A stretch of DNA of 35,241 nucleotides, taken from positions 1-35,241 of the forward strand of contig JANXNV010000110.1 in NCBI GenBank assembly GCA_025353925.1, in the 5' to 3' direction. Numbering within the stretch: position 1 is the stretch's first letter; every line of letters begins with the position of its first letter. This stretch comes from Armatimonadota bacterium. GTDB taxonomy: Bacteria; Armatimonadota; Armatimonadia; Armatimonadales; Capsulimonadaceae. Made by a program: the position numbers and the translations under genes. Under the pieces are notes generated by a model. The model saw nothing but the letters and a program-made list of their open reading frames with translations, was not told the DNA's origin and ran no database searches. Positions 21,985 through 29,690 of the stretch are shown in pieces.

Positions 21985-23922
21985 ATGGCAATCCACGATG
22001 CGCCTGAACTCAAGCGCCGAATGGGACCGGACCGTCCGGTCGCGCAACTCTACTCGATGACCACGGGCCAGACCGGACCTCAAGCAGGTTCGCCTTATGT
22101 GCTCGGTGAGGTCGTCGCCTATCAACGTAAAAGCAATGACGACAGTAGGGCGGCAGCTTCCATCACCGATCAGGTCGAATGTAACTTTGAGACCGCCGCC
22201 GAATGGGGCCTGCCGCTTGATGCACACGGAATTATGAGCGAAAAACCGGGCCATGGCGGAAATGAGTGGTGGCTCGGTGGTGGGTCACACGGCATTGACA
22301 ACTACAACGGCCCGAAGGCAGCAACGCGACCGGTCCTCACGGAGATAATCGCAGGGGTGACCGCCCGCAGAATCCGAGCCATAATCGTGTGGTCAGTTGA
22401 CAGGCTTTTCCGTCATATTGGAATCTGCGAAGCCATGATTGAAATTCTGAATGACTGTGGGTGCAGTTTATTTGACAGAAATGGTCCCATTGATATTGCC
22501 ACGCCACACGGCAAAAACGCTCTTCGGGCTGCCATCAATGCCGCCCAGAATATGCGCGAAATGGCAGTGGAAGGATCGCCACGCGGCATTCGTAAAACCC
22601 GCAACCGGGGCAAGATGGTCGTGAGCGGCAACCGCCTTGGCTTTCGGAGCGTCGGCGGCGCGTCCGGGCAGGTGCGCCACATCCCCGAGGAGCAGGAAAT
22701 GGTACGGGAAATTTTCCACCGCTACGACCAGGGGATGTCGGTTGACCAAATCTGCCGCTGGCTGACGGACATGGGCTACCAGTGGCTCGCCGATGTTCGA
22801 AAGGCCAACAAGCCCGCAGGAACGCCGACCACTGCAGTGCATCGGCAGTCAATTCGGTACTTGCTCCGGGACGTCCGGTACCAGGGCCAGCAACTGCATG
22901 AGGGCCAGGTGTGGCCTTGCACCGTCTTTCTCGTTGATGGCGAACCCGTGGTGCCCGTAGACCTTTTCGAGCGCGTCCAAGCCAAGCTGAAGTCGCGCAG
23001 TCGCGGTGCTCCCAGTCACAGCAAAGCGCATCCGCTTAGTTCGCTCATGCGGTGCGGGCGATGCGGGCAGTCTATGCGCTCTCATAAGAACACACAGACC
23101 CTGAAGAGCGGCAAGGTGCTACACTGGCACACATGGAAGTCCCTGCACTACTGCATCGAGTGCTGGTGTACGCACGATCTCCCGGTCATTTACGTCCCCG
23201 ATGTCGACAATTACGTAAATACGGTGCTTCAGCCCCTGTTGCTCGCAGAACTTGAGGAACGGGCTTGCGCTGGCGGGCGGTCAGCACTGGCAAGTGAGCG
23301 AGCCGCCGTCGTTCGCGACCTTCAGGCCGAGGAATACCGCCTCGCGGAGGACCTTCCTGACCGGTGGATGAAAAAGAAAATTAGTGATGAGATGCTGAAC
23401 CGCCTGGAGCAAAAAGCTAAAAACGAGGTAGTGACGCTGAAGGCGCGGCTACGCTCATTGGATGACCACTTGACTGACACAGCAAAACTGACGTCTTTTA
23501 CACAGAGCCTCGCTGACGCCGACCCCGCGCTCCGCCGCGATGCCATCCGCGCCGTCCTCCGGTGGGTGGCCGTTATTGATACCGAGTCACCACGAATCCG
23601 TAGCGAGGAAACTCGTTATAAGTGGCAGACGCAGCCTGACGCGGGGCGCGTCGTGTTCTGCACAATTTGGGGCACTTTGCAAACGGCGTTTATCGAGCGT
23701 AAAAAGACCGACGATCACCGGACGCGGCTCTGCTTTCTGCGACCTGCCAAGGCACACGAGGTCATCGGCACAGTGGCCGACTTTCCTGACCCGGACGGCT
23801 TCGTCGCGGGGCTGACGCGAGCCTACAAAAACAAGCGGTATTGGCACGCGCCTGACGGCGTCGCTCCTGGATACACCCCTGGACACGAGCCGCCTGTCGC
23901 GGAGTTTGTTTTGGATGAATAA
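21985..23922 (+). CDS. Large serine recombinase / integrase 2
   Basis: About 645 residues from ATG 21985, chosen over an upstream in-frame TTG because of the GGAGAAGGA Shine-Dalgarno seven to twelve bases before it. The resolvase domain shows EVVAYQRKSNDDSRAAAS with the nucleophile at about Ser50, SITDQ, and IIVWSVDRLFRHIGI. The recombinase domain shows GNRLGFRSVGG and YDQGMSVDQICRWLTDMG. The zinc ribbon is RCGRCGQSMRSH with YCIECW, and a coiled coil follows around residues 440-510. It is clearly different in sequence from recombinase 1, so it is not a duplicate. It may serve a second element or a different reaction. Confidence 0.88.
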   Translation: MAIHDAPELKRRMGPDRPVAQLYSMTTGQTGPQAGSPYVLGEVVAYQRKSNDDSRAAASITDQVECNFETAAEWGLPLDAHGIMSEKPGHGGNEWWLGGGSHGIDNYNGPKAATRPVLTEIIAGVTARRIRAIIVWSVDRLFRHIGICEAMIEILNDCGCSLFDRNGPIDIATPHGKNALRAAINAAQNMREMAVEGSPRGIRKTRNRGKMVVSGNRLGFRSVGGASGQVRHIPEEQEMVREIFHRYDQGMSVDQICRWLTDMGYQWLADVRKANKPAGTPTTAVHRQSIRYLLRDVRYQGQQLHEGQVWPCTVFLVDGEPVVPVDLFERVQAKLKSRSRGAPSHSKAHPLSSLMRCGRCGQSMRSHKNTQTLKSGKVLHWHTWKSLHYCIECWCTHDLPVIYVPDVDNYVNTVLQPLLLAELEERACAGGRSALASERAAVVRDLQAEEYRLAEDLPDRWMKKKISDEMLNRLEQKAKNEVVTLKARLRSLDDHLTDTAKLTSFTQSLADADPALRRDAIRAVLRWVAVIDTESPRIRSEETRYKWQTQPDAGRVVFCTIWGTLQTAFIERKKTDDHRTRLCFLRPAKAHEVIGTVADFPDPDGFVAGLTRAYKNKRYWHAPDGVAPGYTPGHEPPVAEFVLDE

Positions 23923-23991
23923 TGCAGGCGTACCGACCCATGAACGACATCGGGATCATTGATATTGGGCCTTTGGCCTTAAAGACTAGGA

Positions 23992-24226
23992 ATGAAAATG
24001 AAACTTGACGAGGCTCTGGCCGCTTACCGAGGCGGCCTCAGCGCCGACATCGTGCAGGCCAAAACTGATGGGGAATGGGGACCGATTTGGACAATTCCGC
24101 CCTGCTCTCCGGTGGCTATGGAGCGGGTGGGACGACAATTTACCCGAAGCCGTGCCGAAGCTGTCCGACATACTCGCCGCGCTCGGTTACGCCACCCATC
24201 GGTGTCGTCAGCGGCGGTTGAAGTAA
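23992..24226 (+). pseudogene. Small frameshifted gene of unknown family
   Basis: From ATG 23992 one frame reads naturally (MKMKLDEALAAYRGGLSADI, then DGEWGPIW). The frame one base over then reads equally naturally (GWDDNLPEAVPKLSDILAAL, GYATH) up to TAA 24224-24226. Each half degenerates into Arg/Cys-rich shadow sequence where the other looks coding, so one extra base somewhere around 24095-24135 has split a roughly 77-codon gene. Two separate overlapping genes are less likely because the second frame lacks a good start. Family unknown. Confidence 0.45.
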
Positions 24227-24363
24227 TGATCGCGACGGAGTTACCTGGTAAAGAACAGAGCGTGACTACCTTCGACGGCGTGGTGTTACAGGTGGACGCG
24301 TTTCTCGAGGACCACGCACTCGTGGCATTGGCTGAAGCGTTTGCGCCAGCGCAGCGCCCGTGA
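24226..24363 (+). CDS. 45-aa hypothetical protein, TAATG-coupled to the broken gene
   Basis: ATG 24226 overlaps the upstream TAA as TAATG, a common coupling signal. The product (starting MIATELPGKEQSVTTFDG, ending EDHALVALAEAFAP plus AQRP) is a compact acidic peptide with one strand-like and one helical part. It has no motif I recognise. Bases 24364-24505 downstream contain nothing I can support. Confidence 0.4.
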   Translation: MIATELPGKEQSVTTFDGVVLQVDAFLEDHALVALAEAFAPAQRP

Positions 24364-24505
24364 TAGCACCGCGCTGCCAGGCTCCGGTGGCCCGCGGCGG
24401 GAGGGCGTGGATCGGTGGGAAGCCCACTGTCGCTGCGCTGGCGGGGCTGCGAGTGCCTATGTCTGATTGTCGGCATGATCTATCCAAGACAGCTTAAACG
24501 CAGCC

Positions 24506-24763
24506 CTAGCGCGGGCATCCCAACAAAATCGGCGCAATATCTTGCAGGATAGGCGCTGGTACATAAACATCCACGCCTCCCGGAAAGCTGATCATCGCCT
24601 CCCTGAATGCCAGCGGCCAGCGGCGGGCGGTGCGAGCATTCATTTTCCAAGCGAGAACGATGCAATTTGAAAACATTTCGACAGTCGCCGCGCCCCAGGA
24701 GCCGCGCACGGTAGTTGTCGTGCCGCCGAAAGTGGCAACTGTCGTGATTCGGGGCGCGGTCAT
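24506..24763 (-). CDS. 85-aa hypothetical protein
   Basis: From ATG 24763 the product begins TAPRITTVATFGGTTTTVRG and continues with hydrophobic/basic segments (FSNCIVLAWKMNARTARRW, FPGGVDVYVPAPILQDIAP). A TAAAAT -10-like box ends six bases before the ATG, the leaderless spacing seen in backbone genes, but without a -35. No known domain. It is the only long minus-strand frame here and its codon choice is GC3-rich, so I think it is real but uncertain. Confidence 0.4.
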   Translation of the reverse strand: MTAPRITTVATFGGTTTTVRGSWGAATVEMFSNCIVLAWKMNARTARRWPLAFREAMISFPGGVDVYVPAPILQDIAPILLGCPR

Positions 24764-24819
24764 GACCCTATTTTACCCCAGGCCCCGCCGCGCGCTGGTG
24801 ATTTAGTCCCAAACCAAAA

Positions 24820-24844
24820 CAGACCGGACGCAATGTCCGGTCTG
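24820..24844. terminator. Bidirectional intrinsic terminator
   Basis: CAGACCGGAC (24820-24829) pairs perfectly with GTCCGGTCTG (24835-24844) around a five-base loop, followed by TTTCTTT on the plus strand and TTTTGGTTT on the minus strand. It lies just after the minus-strand zinc-ribbon gene (stop at 24863) and would end its transcript. Confidence 0.75.
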
Positions 24845-24862
24845 TTTCTTTCAATTTCCCGC

Positions 24863-25000
24863 TTACTGCTTATTCCAAAAATGAATGCCTGCTCCGCTGG
24901 CATCTTTGGGGCAAGCGCCGCCCTGCTGCATCGACGGCGACATCCCACCCGTTGGTACCGAGACTGTCGCACCGCACCACGCGCATTTGTAAACGTCCAT
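24863..25000 (-). CDS. 45-aa zinc-ribbon-like protein
   Basis: From ATG 25000, seven bases after an AGGAG Shine-Dalgarno; the longer frame to 25057 has no such signal. The product starts MDVYKCAWCGATVSVPTGG and continues SPSMQQGGACPKDASGAGIHFW. One Cys-x2-Cys knuckle plus a later Cys and His could bind one zinc. A promoter (TTGTGT, 17 nt, TATTAT) lies upstream and shares a palindrome with the divergent XRE gene. It is followed by a strong terminator, so this is a complete single-gene transcription unit. Function unknown. Confidence 0.65.
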   Translation of the reverse strand: MDVYKCAWCGATVSVPTGGMSPSMQQGGACPKDASGAGIHFWNKQ

Positions 25001-25039
25001 TTGTTTCTCCTGGTCTGTTTTTGGCACTCGATCAGCGGC

Positions 25040-25086
25040 CTGACATAATAATATCACAACAATCTAAAAAACACAAGATTTTGTGT
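25040..25086. promoter_or_regulatory. Divergent promoters sharing a palindromic operator
   Basis: Plus strand: CTGACA (25040-25045), 17 nt, TCTAAA (25063-25068), with a start near 25075. Minus strand: TTGTGT (25071-25076), 17 nt, TATTAT (25048-25053). The perfect palindrome ACACAAGATTTTGTGT (25071-25086) covers the plus-strand start site and the minus-strand -35, so one bound repressor could shut both. The XRE protein encoded just downstream is the obvious candidate. Confidence 0.6.
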
Positions 25087-25345
25087 GGACTTGCATACCG
25101 CCGCGTTCCATGCTTTGAGCATGGACGATCAAGAGTTTTTGACGAAGATCGGCGAAGCAGTGCGGACCAAGCGGCGGATGAAGGGGTGGAGTCAGGAGGA
25201 CCTGGCAGGCGAGACTGGGTTGCACGTCAATCAGGTGTCATTGGTAGAGCGGGGCGGGGTCAACGCCAGCTTGGTCTTGATGCGGAAGATCGCCGAGGCA
25301 CTGGGCCTGCGGCTGTCAGAGTTGATCGCGGCGGCTGAGGAATGA
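25085..25345 (+). CDS. XRE-family helix-turn-helix regulator
   Basis: A small Cro/C1-type DNA-binding protein. The core is GEAVRTKRRMKGWSQEDLAG (helices 1-2), then GLHVNQVSLVERGGVNASL (recognition helix and helix 4) and MRKIAEALGLRLSELIA. GTG 25085 gives 86 residues; ATG 25121 gives 74 and starts right at the domain, and both are plausible. There is no second domain. The palindrome at 25071-25086 overlaps the first start and the predicted transcription start, which fits autorepression like that of R-M controller (C) proteins. The R-M-like operon begins about 0.9 kb downstream, though not in the same immediate transcription unit. Confidence 0.85.
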   Translation: MDLHTAAFHALSMDDQEFLTKIGEAVRTKRRMKGWSQEDLAGETGLHVNQVSLVERGGVNASLVLMRKIAEALGLRLSELIAAAEE

Positions 25346-25425
25346 CCATTTTCACGATAGGGAGGATTCACAAACGGTGATGTTGAACGAACAGAAGTTC
25401 GACAAACACGCTAAGGAGGCAACCT

Positions 25426-25749
25426 GTGGAAGATTTCGAGAACGAGGACTTAGAGGATGACGACTTTGACTTTGATCTTTATGAAGGTACCGGACATCAT
25501 CCTGAAGTCGGCACCACGACAGTTTTTTGCGCCGCCTGCAACTTCACTTACACTTTAGGATGGAGTTCTCAGCCTGGTGGACGCGAAAGCGAACCAATCA
25601 CTTGTCCAGACTGCAAAGCGCCGCTTGGAGGCTACATTGAGACAGAATGGACTTTGGAGAATCGGCAAGTTGGTGACACTGGCGAGCGTGGGATGATGAC
25701 GAACGCTTACCGTGAAATGATGGAGACGCAGAAGAATCCGAAGGCATAA
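25426..25749 (+). CDS. 107-aa acidic protein with Cys4 zinc ribbon
   Basis: GTG 25426 sits seven bases after a strong TAAGGAGG Shine-Dalgarno. The first 20 residues are almost entirely Asp/Glu with aromatic residues (EDFENEDLEDDDFDFDLYE), followed by a zinc ribbon built from VFCAACNFTY and ITCPDCKAPLGG, then a Met/Glu-rich helical tail (MMTNAYREMMETQK). DNA-mimic or protein-binding roles are possible for such acidic tails, but that is speculation. Upstream, TGTTGAAC and GTTCGACA (25380-25403) make an imperfect inverted repeat. A 26-codon ORF from ATG 25380 overlaps this start and may be incidental. Confidence 0.72.
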   Translation: MEDFENEDLEDDDFDFDLYEGTGHHPEVGTTTVFCAACNFTYTLGWSSQPGGRESEPITCPDCKAPLGGYIETEWTLENRQVGDTGERGMMTNAYREMMETQKNPKA

Positions 25750-25844
25750 AGCCGCTCTCACCCCCGCGAAGCCCCGCCGCACCTGCCGATGCCCGTCTGC
25801 CACGGAAGCTGTTGAAAGGGGCCTTGGGCGAAGTTCTGGGGCGG

Positions 25845-26159
25845 TCAGGCAAGCGGATGCGCGACTTCCATAGCCTCCGTGATCCGGTCAAGGTCGCGTA
25901 GGTCCACGATCCCCTCGCCGCACTGACACCACAGTCCATCCATTGGCACCTCGACGCACGGTGAGTGACGTGCTCCTCGAAGCCAACCGCCGTCGATGTC
26001 GCGAAACCAGAGTCGGTAATGAAGCCCACGCAGTTTTACTGCGCGGGCTTTGCTACTGTTTTGTTCATTTCCATCGGATTCATTTTGACCGGAAGGTTCA
26101 TGGAGGAATCTCGTTGCAGGTGGGGAACATACAGTCGTCACTGTCCAAAATTTTGGCAA
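25845..26159 (-). CDS. Possible small CDS or gene remnant, start unresolved
   Basis: The C-terminal 60 codons on the minus strand look coding by composition and flow (HYRLWFRDIDGGWLR, CVEVPMDGLWCQCGEGIVDL, RDLDRITEAMEVAH), with a GC3-rich pattern and one Cys-x-Cys. The N-terminal part up to TTG 26159 looks non-coding and overlaps a possible plus-strand gene, so the real start may be an internal GTG or ATG near 25930-25940, or the gene is a remnant. Family unknown. The remainder of 25750-26018 shows nothing else I can support. Confidence 0.3.
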   Translation of the reverse strand: MPKFWTVTTVCSPPATRFLHEPSGQNESDGNEQNSSKARAVKLRGLHYRLWFRDIDGGWLRGARHSPCVEVPMDGLWCQCGEGIVDLRDLDRITEAMEVAHPLA

Positions 26160-26204
26160 ACTGACTGCACGGCATTTCCGCTTTCATCCTTTTCCCCCGA
26201 GTGA
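26019..26204 (+). CDS. Possible 61-aa single-pass membrane protein before the defence operon
   Basis: ATG 26019 opens a frame encoding a hydrophobic N-terminal helix (FYCAGFATVLFISIGFILTG) followed by a short Cys/Trp/Arg-rich tail with three further cysteines (SRCRWG, RHCPKFW, TDCTAF). It ends seven bases before the helicase ATG. No Shine-Dalgarno is visible, and its first codons overlap a 29-base imperfect hairpin. Small membrane proteins often accompany defence operons, but here the evidence is only the frame and its hydrophobicity. Confidence 0.3.
   Translation: MKPTQFYCAGFATVLFISIGFILTGRFMEESRCRWGTYSRHCPKFWQTDCTAFPLSSFSPE
26022..26050. repeat. Imperfect inverted repeat with three-base loop
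   Basis: Thirteen bases at 26022-26034 pair with 26038-26050 with one mismatch (AAGCCCACGCAGT with ACTGCGCGGGCTT). A loose T-rich stretch follows on the plus strand. It could be a weak terminator or an RNA hairpin controlling the small ORF that starts at 26019. Confidence 0.4.
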
Positions 26205-26210
26205 TAAAAT

Positions 26211-29200
26211 ATGCCACGAATTTTTGACAACATCGATCACAAACTACTTCCCGCATTGCAAGAGACTCTTTGCGTTTCGAACCGTGCCGATTTTTCCGTC
26301 GGCTACTTTAATCTGCGCGGCTGGAAGAGCCTGGCCTCATATGTAGATGACTGGCCTGGCGGCGATGGGCATTGCTGCCGACTACTTGTTGGAATGCAGG
26401 AAGCCCCAAAAGATGAATTGCGCGATGCCCTGGCGATCACTGGGCAGGACGAAGGCAGGGACCCTGCTTCTGTCATACGCCTCAAAAAAAAGCTGGCCCA
26501 GGAATTTCGCGATCAGCTTACGGTGGGTTTTCAGACCAATGCAGACGAAGCAGGACTGCGCCGCCTGGCGGCTCAACTTCGGGCACAAAAAGTGGTTGTC
26601 AAACTTTACTTGCGCTGCCCTCTGCACGCAAAGCTGTATCTGATGCACCGCACAGACCCGATCAACCCAATCGTTGGTTATTTGGGGAGCAGCAATCTGA
26701 CATTTTCCGGGCTGTCCGGTCAGGGTGAACTGAATGTAGACGTGCTCGACGGCGATGCTGCGAAAAAACTCTCTGTCTGGTTTGAAGATCGCTGGGATGA
26801 CCGGTGGTGCATCGATATTTCAGAAGAACTCGCTCAAATTATCGAGGAAAGTTGGGCACGGGAAGTGCCGATCCCGCCTTACCAAATCTACATCAAAATG
26901 GCTTACCATTTGTCGCGGGAAGCCCGTGCGGGGGTCTCGGAGTTTCGCATACCAAAGGTGTTCGGCGATAAACTTTTTGACTACCAAACTGCTGCGGTTA
27001 AAATTGCCGCACGCCGTTTGCACAAGCGCGGCGGCGTGATGATCGGCGACGTGGTTGGCCTCGGTAAGACTCTGATGGCAACCGCGCTGGCGCGGATATT
27101 CGAAGACGACTTTGGCATGGAAACCTTGATTATTTGTCCAAAGAATCTCGAAAAGATGTGGCTCAACTACAAGAGCAAGTATGGTCTGCGAGCCGAGGTG
27201 ATGCGAACTTCAAAGGCCATCCGTGACTTGCCTAAACTAACGGAAGACCGTATCCGGTACCGACTAGTTCTAATCGACGAGAGCCACAATCTCCGAAATC
27301 GGGAAGGCAAAACGTACAAAGCAATTCACGAGTACATCGAGAAGAGCGACAGCCGCTGCATCCTGCTGACGGCTACGCCGTACAACAAGACATTTTTGGA
27401 CCTGTCCAGCCAGCTTCGCTTGTTTGTCGGTGAGGACAAAGACCTGGGCGTGCGCCCCGAACGACTGTTCCGCGACAAAGGCGAAGTCGGCTTTGCCAAG
27501 CTGAACATTGGGTCGCCACGTTCAATCCGGGCTTTCGAGGAGTCAGATTATCCTGATGACTGGCGCGAACTGATGCGGCTGTTTTTGGTACGACGAACCC
27601 GCAGCTTTATCATGGACAATTATGCCAGCGTTGAATGTGCACGTTGCGGGGAAACCGTGACGGCAACAGAAACACATTGCGCGAAGTGCGGTGAAATTAA
27701 GACTAAAACTGAGCGGTGCTTTTTGACCTTGGATAATGGCACCCGGTCTTATTTTCCTACGCGAGTGCCCAAAACTGTGAAAGTATCCGCCGACGCGCAG
27801 TATGCGGCGCTGGCCGCGCAGGACGTCGTGGATGCACTGGACGGGCTGACTTTGCCACGCTACGGCCTGGGTAACGAGCGATATGGGCTGGACAAATATA
27901 TCAAGATGGGCACGCTGCCCGCAAGCGAACTGAAAGTAGCAAAAGACCTTTGGACAGCGGGGAACCGATTAAAAGGCTTTACCCGGACGAATCTTTATAA
28001 GCGCCTGGAATCCAGCGGTCAAGCATTCATACTCTCAGTCTCGCGGCATATCCTCCGCAACTACAGTTTGCTTCACGCCATTGAGCAGGGACTCCCCATC
28101 CCGATTGGCGCGCAGGGCGCAGAAATGCTGGAATCCGAGTTTTATGACGAAGATACCGAGGATGTTGCGGTTACCAAAAATATTTTCGACGGCGGCGAAG
28201 ATGACCCCGAAGAAGCCACGCAGGATTCAGTATCGGCTCATTCCGAGGCGGCTTTTCGTCAGCGTGCGGAGGCCGTTTACAAGCACTATTCGGGGCCGTA
28301 TAAAAATCGTTTTAAGTGGCTGCCGTCGGCCCTGTTTACCGCGAACCTGAGGAAAGACCTTATCGCTGACGTCGAGGCGTTGCAAAGTGTTCTAGACAAA
28401 TGCAGCGACTGGGAAAGCAGCAAAGATGCCAAGCTGAACGCCTTATACGACTTGCTGACGAAAAAACACCCCAATGAAAAAGTCCTGGTCTTCACGCAGT
28501 TCGCCGACACAGTTCGGTACTTGGAAACAGAACTCAAGCGGCGTAAACTGACGCACCTTGCAGGCGTTACAGGCCAGTCCAATGATCCTACCGAAATGGC
28601 TTGGCGCTTTAGTCCGGTTTCCAACGACAAACGCGCTCATGTCACACCGCAAGACGAACTGCGGGTCTTAATTGCGAGCGACGTATTGTCGGAAGGGCAG
28701 AACTTGCAGGATGCTGCGGTTGTGGTATCGTTTGACTTGCCTTGGGCAATCATTCGACTGATCCAGCGGTGCGGGCGCGTGGACAGAATTGGGCAGCACG
28801 CCGACAAAGTGCTTTGCTACTCATTCCTGCCCGCAGACGGCATCGAAAAAGTGATCGGTCTCCGGGAACGCCTACGCCAGCGGCTGACTGCGAATGCGGA
28901 AGTCGTCGGCACTGATGAACGTTTCTTCTCGGACGACCGCCAGACGAAGATGCTGACCGACATTTACAATGAAAAGGCGGGGGCGCTGGACGGCGAGGTT
29001 GACAACGATGTGGATTTGGATTCGCAGGCGTTCCAAATCTGGCAAAACGCCATCACACAGGACCCATCTCTGCAAAAAGTGATTATGGATTTGCCTCCCG
29101 TTTCCTACTCGACACGCCAGCACACGGCAACAGCCAGAGAACCAGACGGTGTTCTAGTATATCTGCGAACTGGCGAGGGAAATGACGCATTGGCATGGGT

Positions 29201-29669
29201 AGACGAAACCGGGAAGAGCGTTACCGAATCCCAGTATGACATTCTGCGGGCTGCTGAGTGTGATGCGGCCACGCCCGCCTATCCGCGGCGTGAGGACCAC
29301 CATGATCTGGTTCGCGTCGGCGTTGAGCACATTGTCCTGGACGAGCAGAATGTCGGCGGTCAGCTTGGAAGGTCGTCAGGGGCACGGTTTCGCGTGTATG
29401 AGCGCCTGAGCCATTACATCAGCCAAGTCAAGGGCAGCTTGTTTGAGTCAGTCGATTTAGAACGGGCAGTGCAAGATGTTTATAAGTATCAATTGACTCA
29501 GACCGCCGTGGACAGATTGAACAATCACTTGCGCGGCGGCATCAGCGACGAAATGCTGGCTCAGCTTGTCATTTTGTTGAGAGACGAGAACCGATTGTCG
29601 ATTATCATTGACGAGGATAAAACTCAGCAGCCACGGATTGTCTGTTCGATGGGCCTTGTCAACAAGTAA
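26211..29669 (+). CDS. PLD-nuclease / SNF2-helicase fusion, putative defence protein
   Basis: A 1152-residue protein. Residues 1-200 form a phospholipase D-like nuclease domain with one HKD-type motif: LHAKLYLM (His139, Lys141) and GSSNLT (159-164). Residues 250-470 are SNF2 lobe 1: DYQTAAV, Walker A GDVVGLGKT (279-287), DESH (356-359), LTATP (386-390). A Cys4 knuckle (CARCG at 476-480, CAKCG at 490-494) is inserted next. Lobe 2 has VLVFTQFADTVRYLE and motif VI IQRCGRVDRIGQ near 850-861. The C-terminus is uncharacterised. All ATPase motifs are intact. ATG 26211 lacks a clear Shine-Dalgarno. The methyltransferase gene follows after 21 bases, implying a translocating restriction-type complex. 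Domains are seen; anti-phage function is inferred. Confidence 0.88.
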   Translation: MPRIFDNIDHKLLPALQETLCVSNRADFSVGYFNLRGWKSLASYVDDWPGGDGHCCRLLVGMQEAPKDELRDALAITGQDEGRDPASVIRLKKKLAQEFRDQLTVGFQTNADEAGLRRLAAQLRAQKVVVKLYLRCPLHAKLYLMHRTDPINPIVGYLGSSNLTFSGLSGQGELNVDVLDGDAAKKLSVWFEDRWDDRWCIDISEELAQIIEESWAREVPIPPYQIYIKMAYHLSREARAGVSEFRIPKVFGDKLFDYQTAAVKIAARRLHKRGGVMIGDVVGLGKTLMATALARIFEDDFGMETLIICPKNLEKMWLNYKSKYGLRAEVMRTSKAIRDLPKLTEDRIRYRLVLIDESHNLRNREGKTYKAIHEYIEKSDSRCILLTATPYNKTFLDLSSQLRLFVGEDKDLGVRPERLFRDKGEVGFAKLNIGSPRSIRAFEESDYPDDWRELMRLFLVRRTRSFIMDNYASVECARCGETVTATETHCAKCGEIKTKTERCFLTLDNGTRSYFPTRVPKTVKVSADAQYAALAAQDVVDALDGLTLPRYGLGNERYGLDKYIKMGTLPASELKVAKDLWTAGNRLKGFTRTNLYKRLESSGQAFILSVSRHILRNYSLLHAIEQGLPIPIGAQGAEMLESEFYDEDTEDVAVTKNIFDGGEDDPEEATQDSVSAHSEAAFRQRAEAVYKHYSGPYKNRFKWLPSALFTANLRKDLIADVEALQSVLDKCSDWESSKDAKLNALYDLLTKKHPNEKVLVFTQFADTVRYLETELKRRKLTHLAGVTGQSNDPTEMAWRFSPVSNDKRAHVTPQDELRVLIASDVLSEGQNLQDAAVVVSFDLPWAIIRLIQRCGRVDRIGQHADKVLCYSFLPADGIEKVIGLRERLRQRLTANAEVVGTDERFFSDDRQTKMLTDIYNEKAGALDGEVDNDVDLDSQAFQIWQNAITQDPSLQKVIMDLPPVSYSTRQHTATAREPDGVLVYLRTGEGNDALAWVDETGKSVTESQYDILRAAECDAATPAYPRREDHHDLVRVGVEHIVLDEQNVGGQLGRSSGARFRVYERLSHYISQVKGSLFESVDLERAVQDVYKYQLTQTAVDRLNNHLRGGISDEMLAQLVILLRDENRLSIIIDEDKTQQPRIVCSMGLVNK

Positions 29670-29690
29670 AATCAGGTCAGTAGAAAGTGA

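Larger units (their letters stand above)
18115..23922. mobile_element. Recombinase-primase module of an integrated element (ends not located)
   Basis: Two divergently placed large serine recombinases flank a small gene and a Prim-Pol primase. That gene content (integration plus autonomous priming, no chromosomal housekeeping genes) is typical of integrative elements or phage satellites. The left edge probably lies between 18069 and 18115. I found no convincing direct repeat to mark the ends, so the right edge could be anywhere beyond 23922, including past the defence operon. Confidence 0.55.

Noticed and set aside
25380-25460. 26-codon ORF overlapping the start of the zinc-ribbon gene
   Set aside because: It has only a distant purine run upstream, and most of it overlaps the well-supported GTG 25426 gene in another frame; mentioned there but not called.
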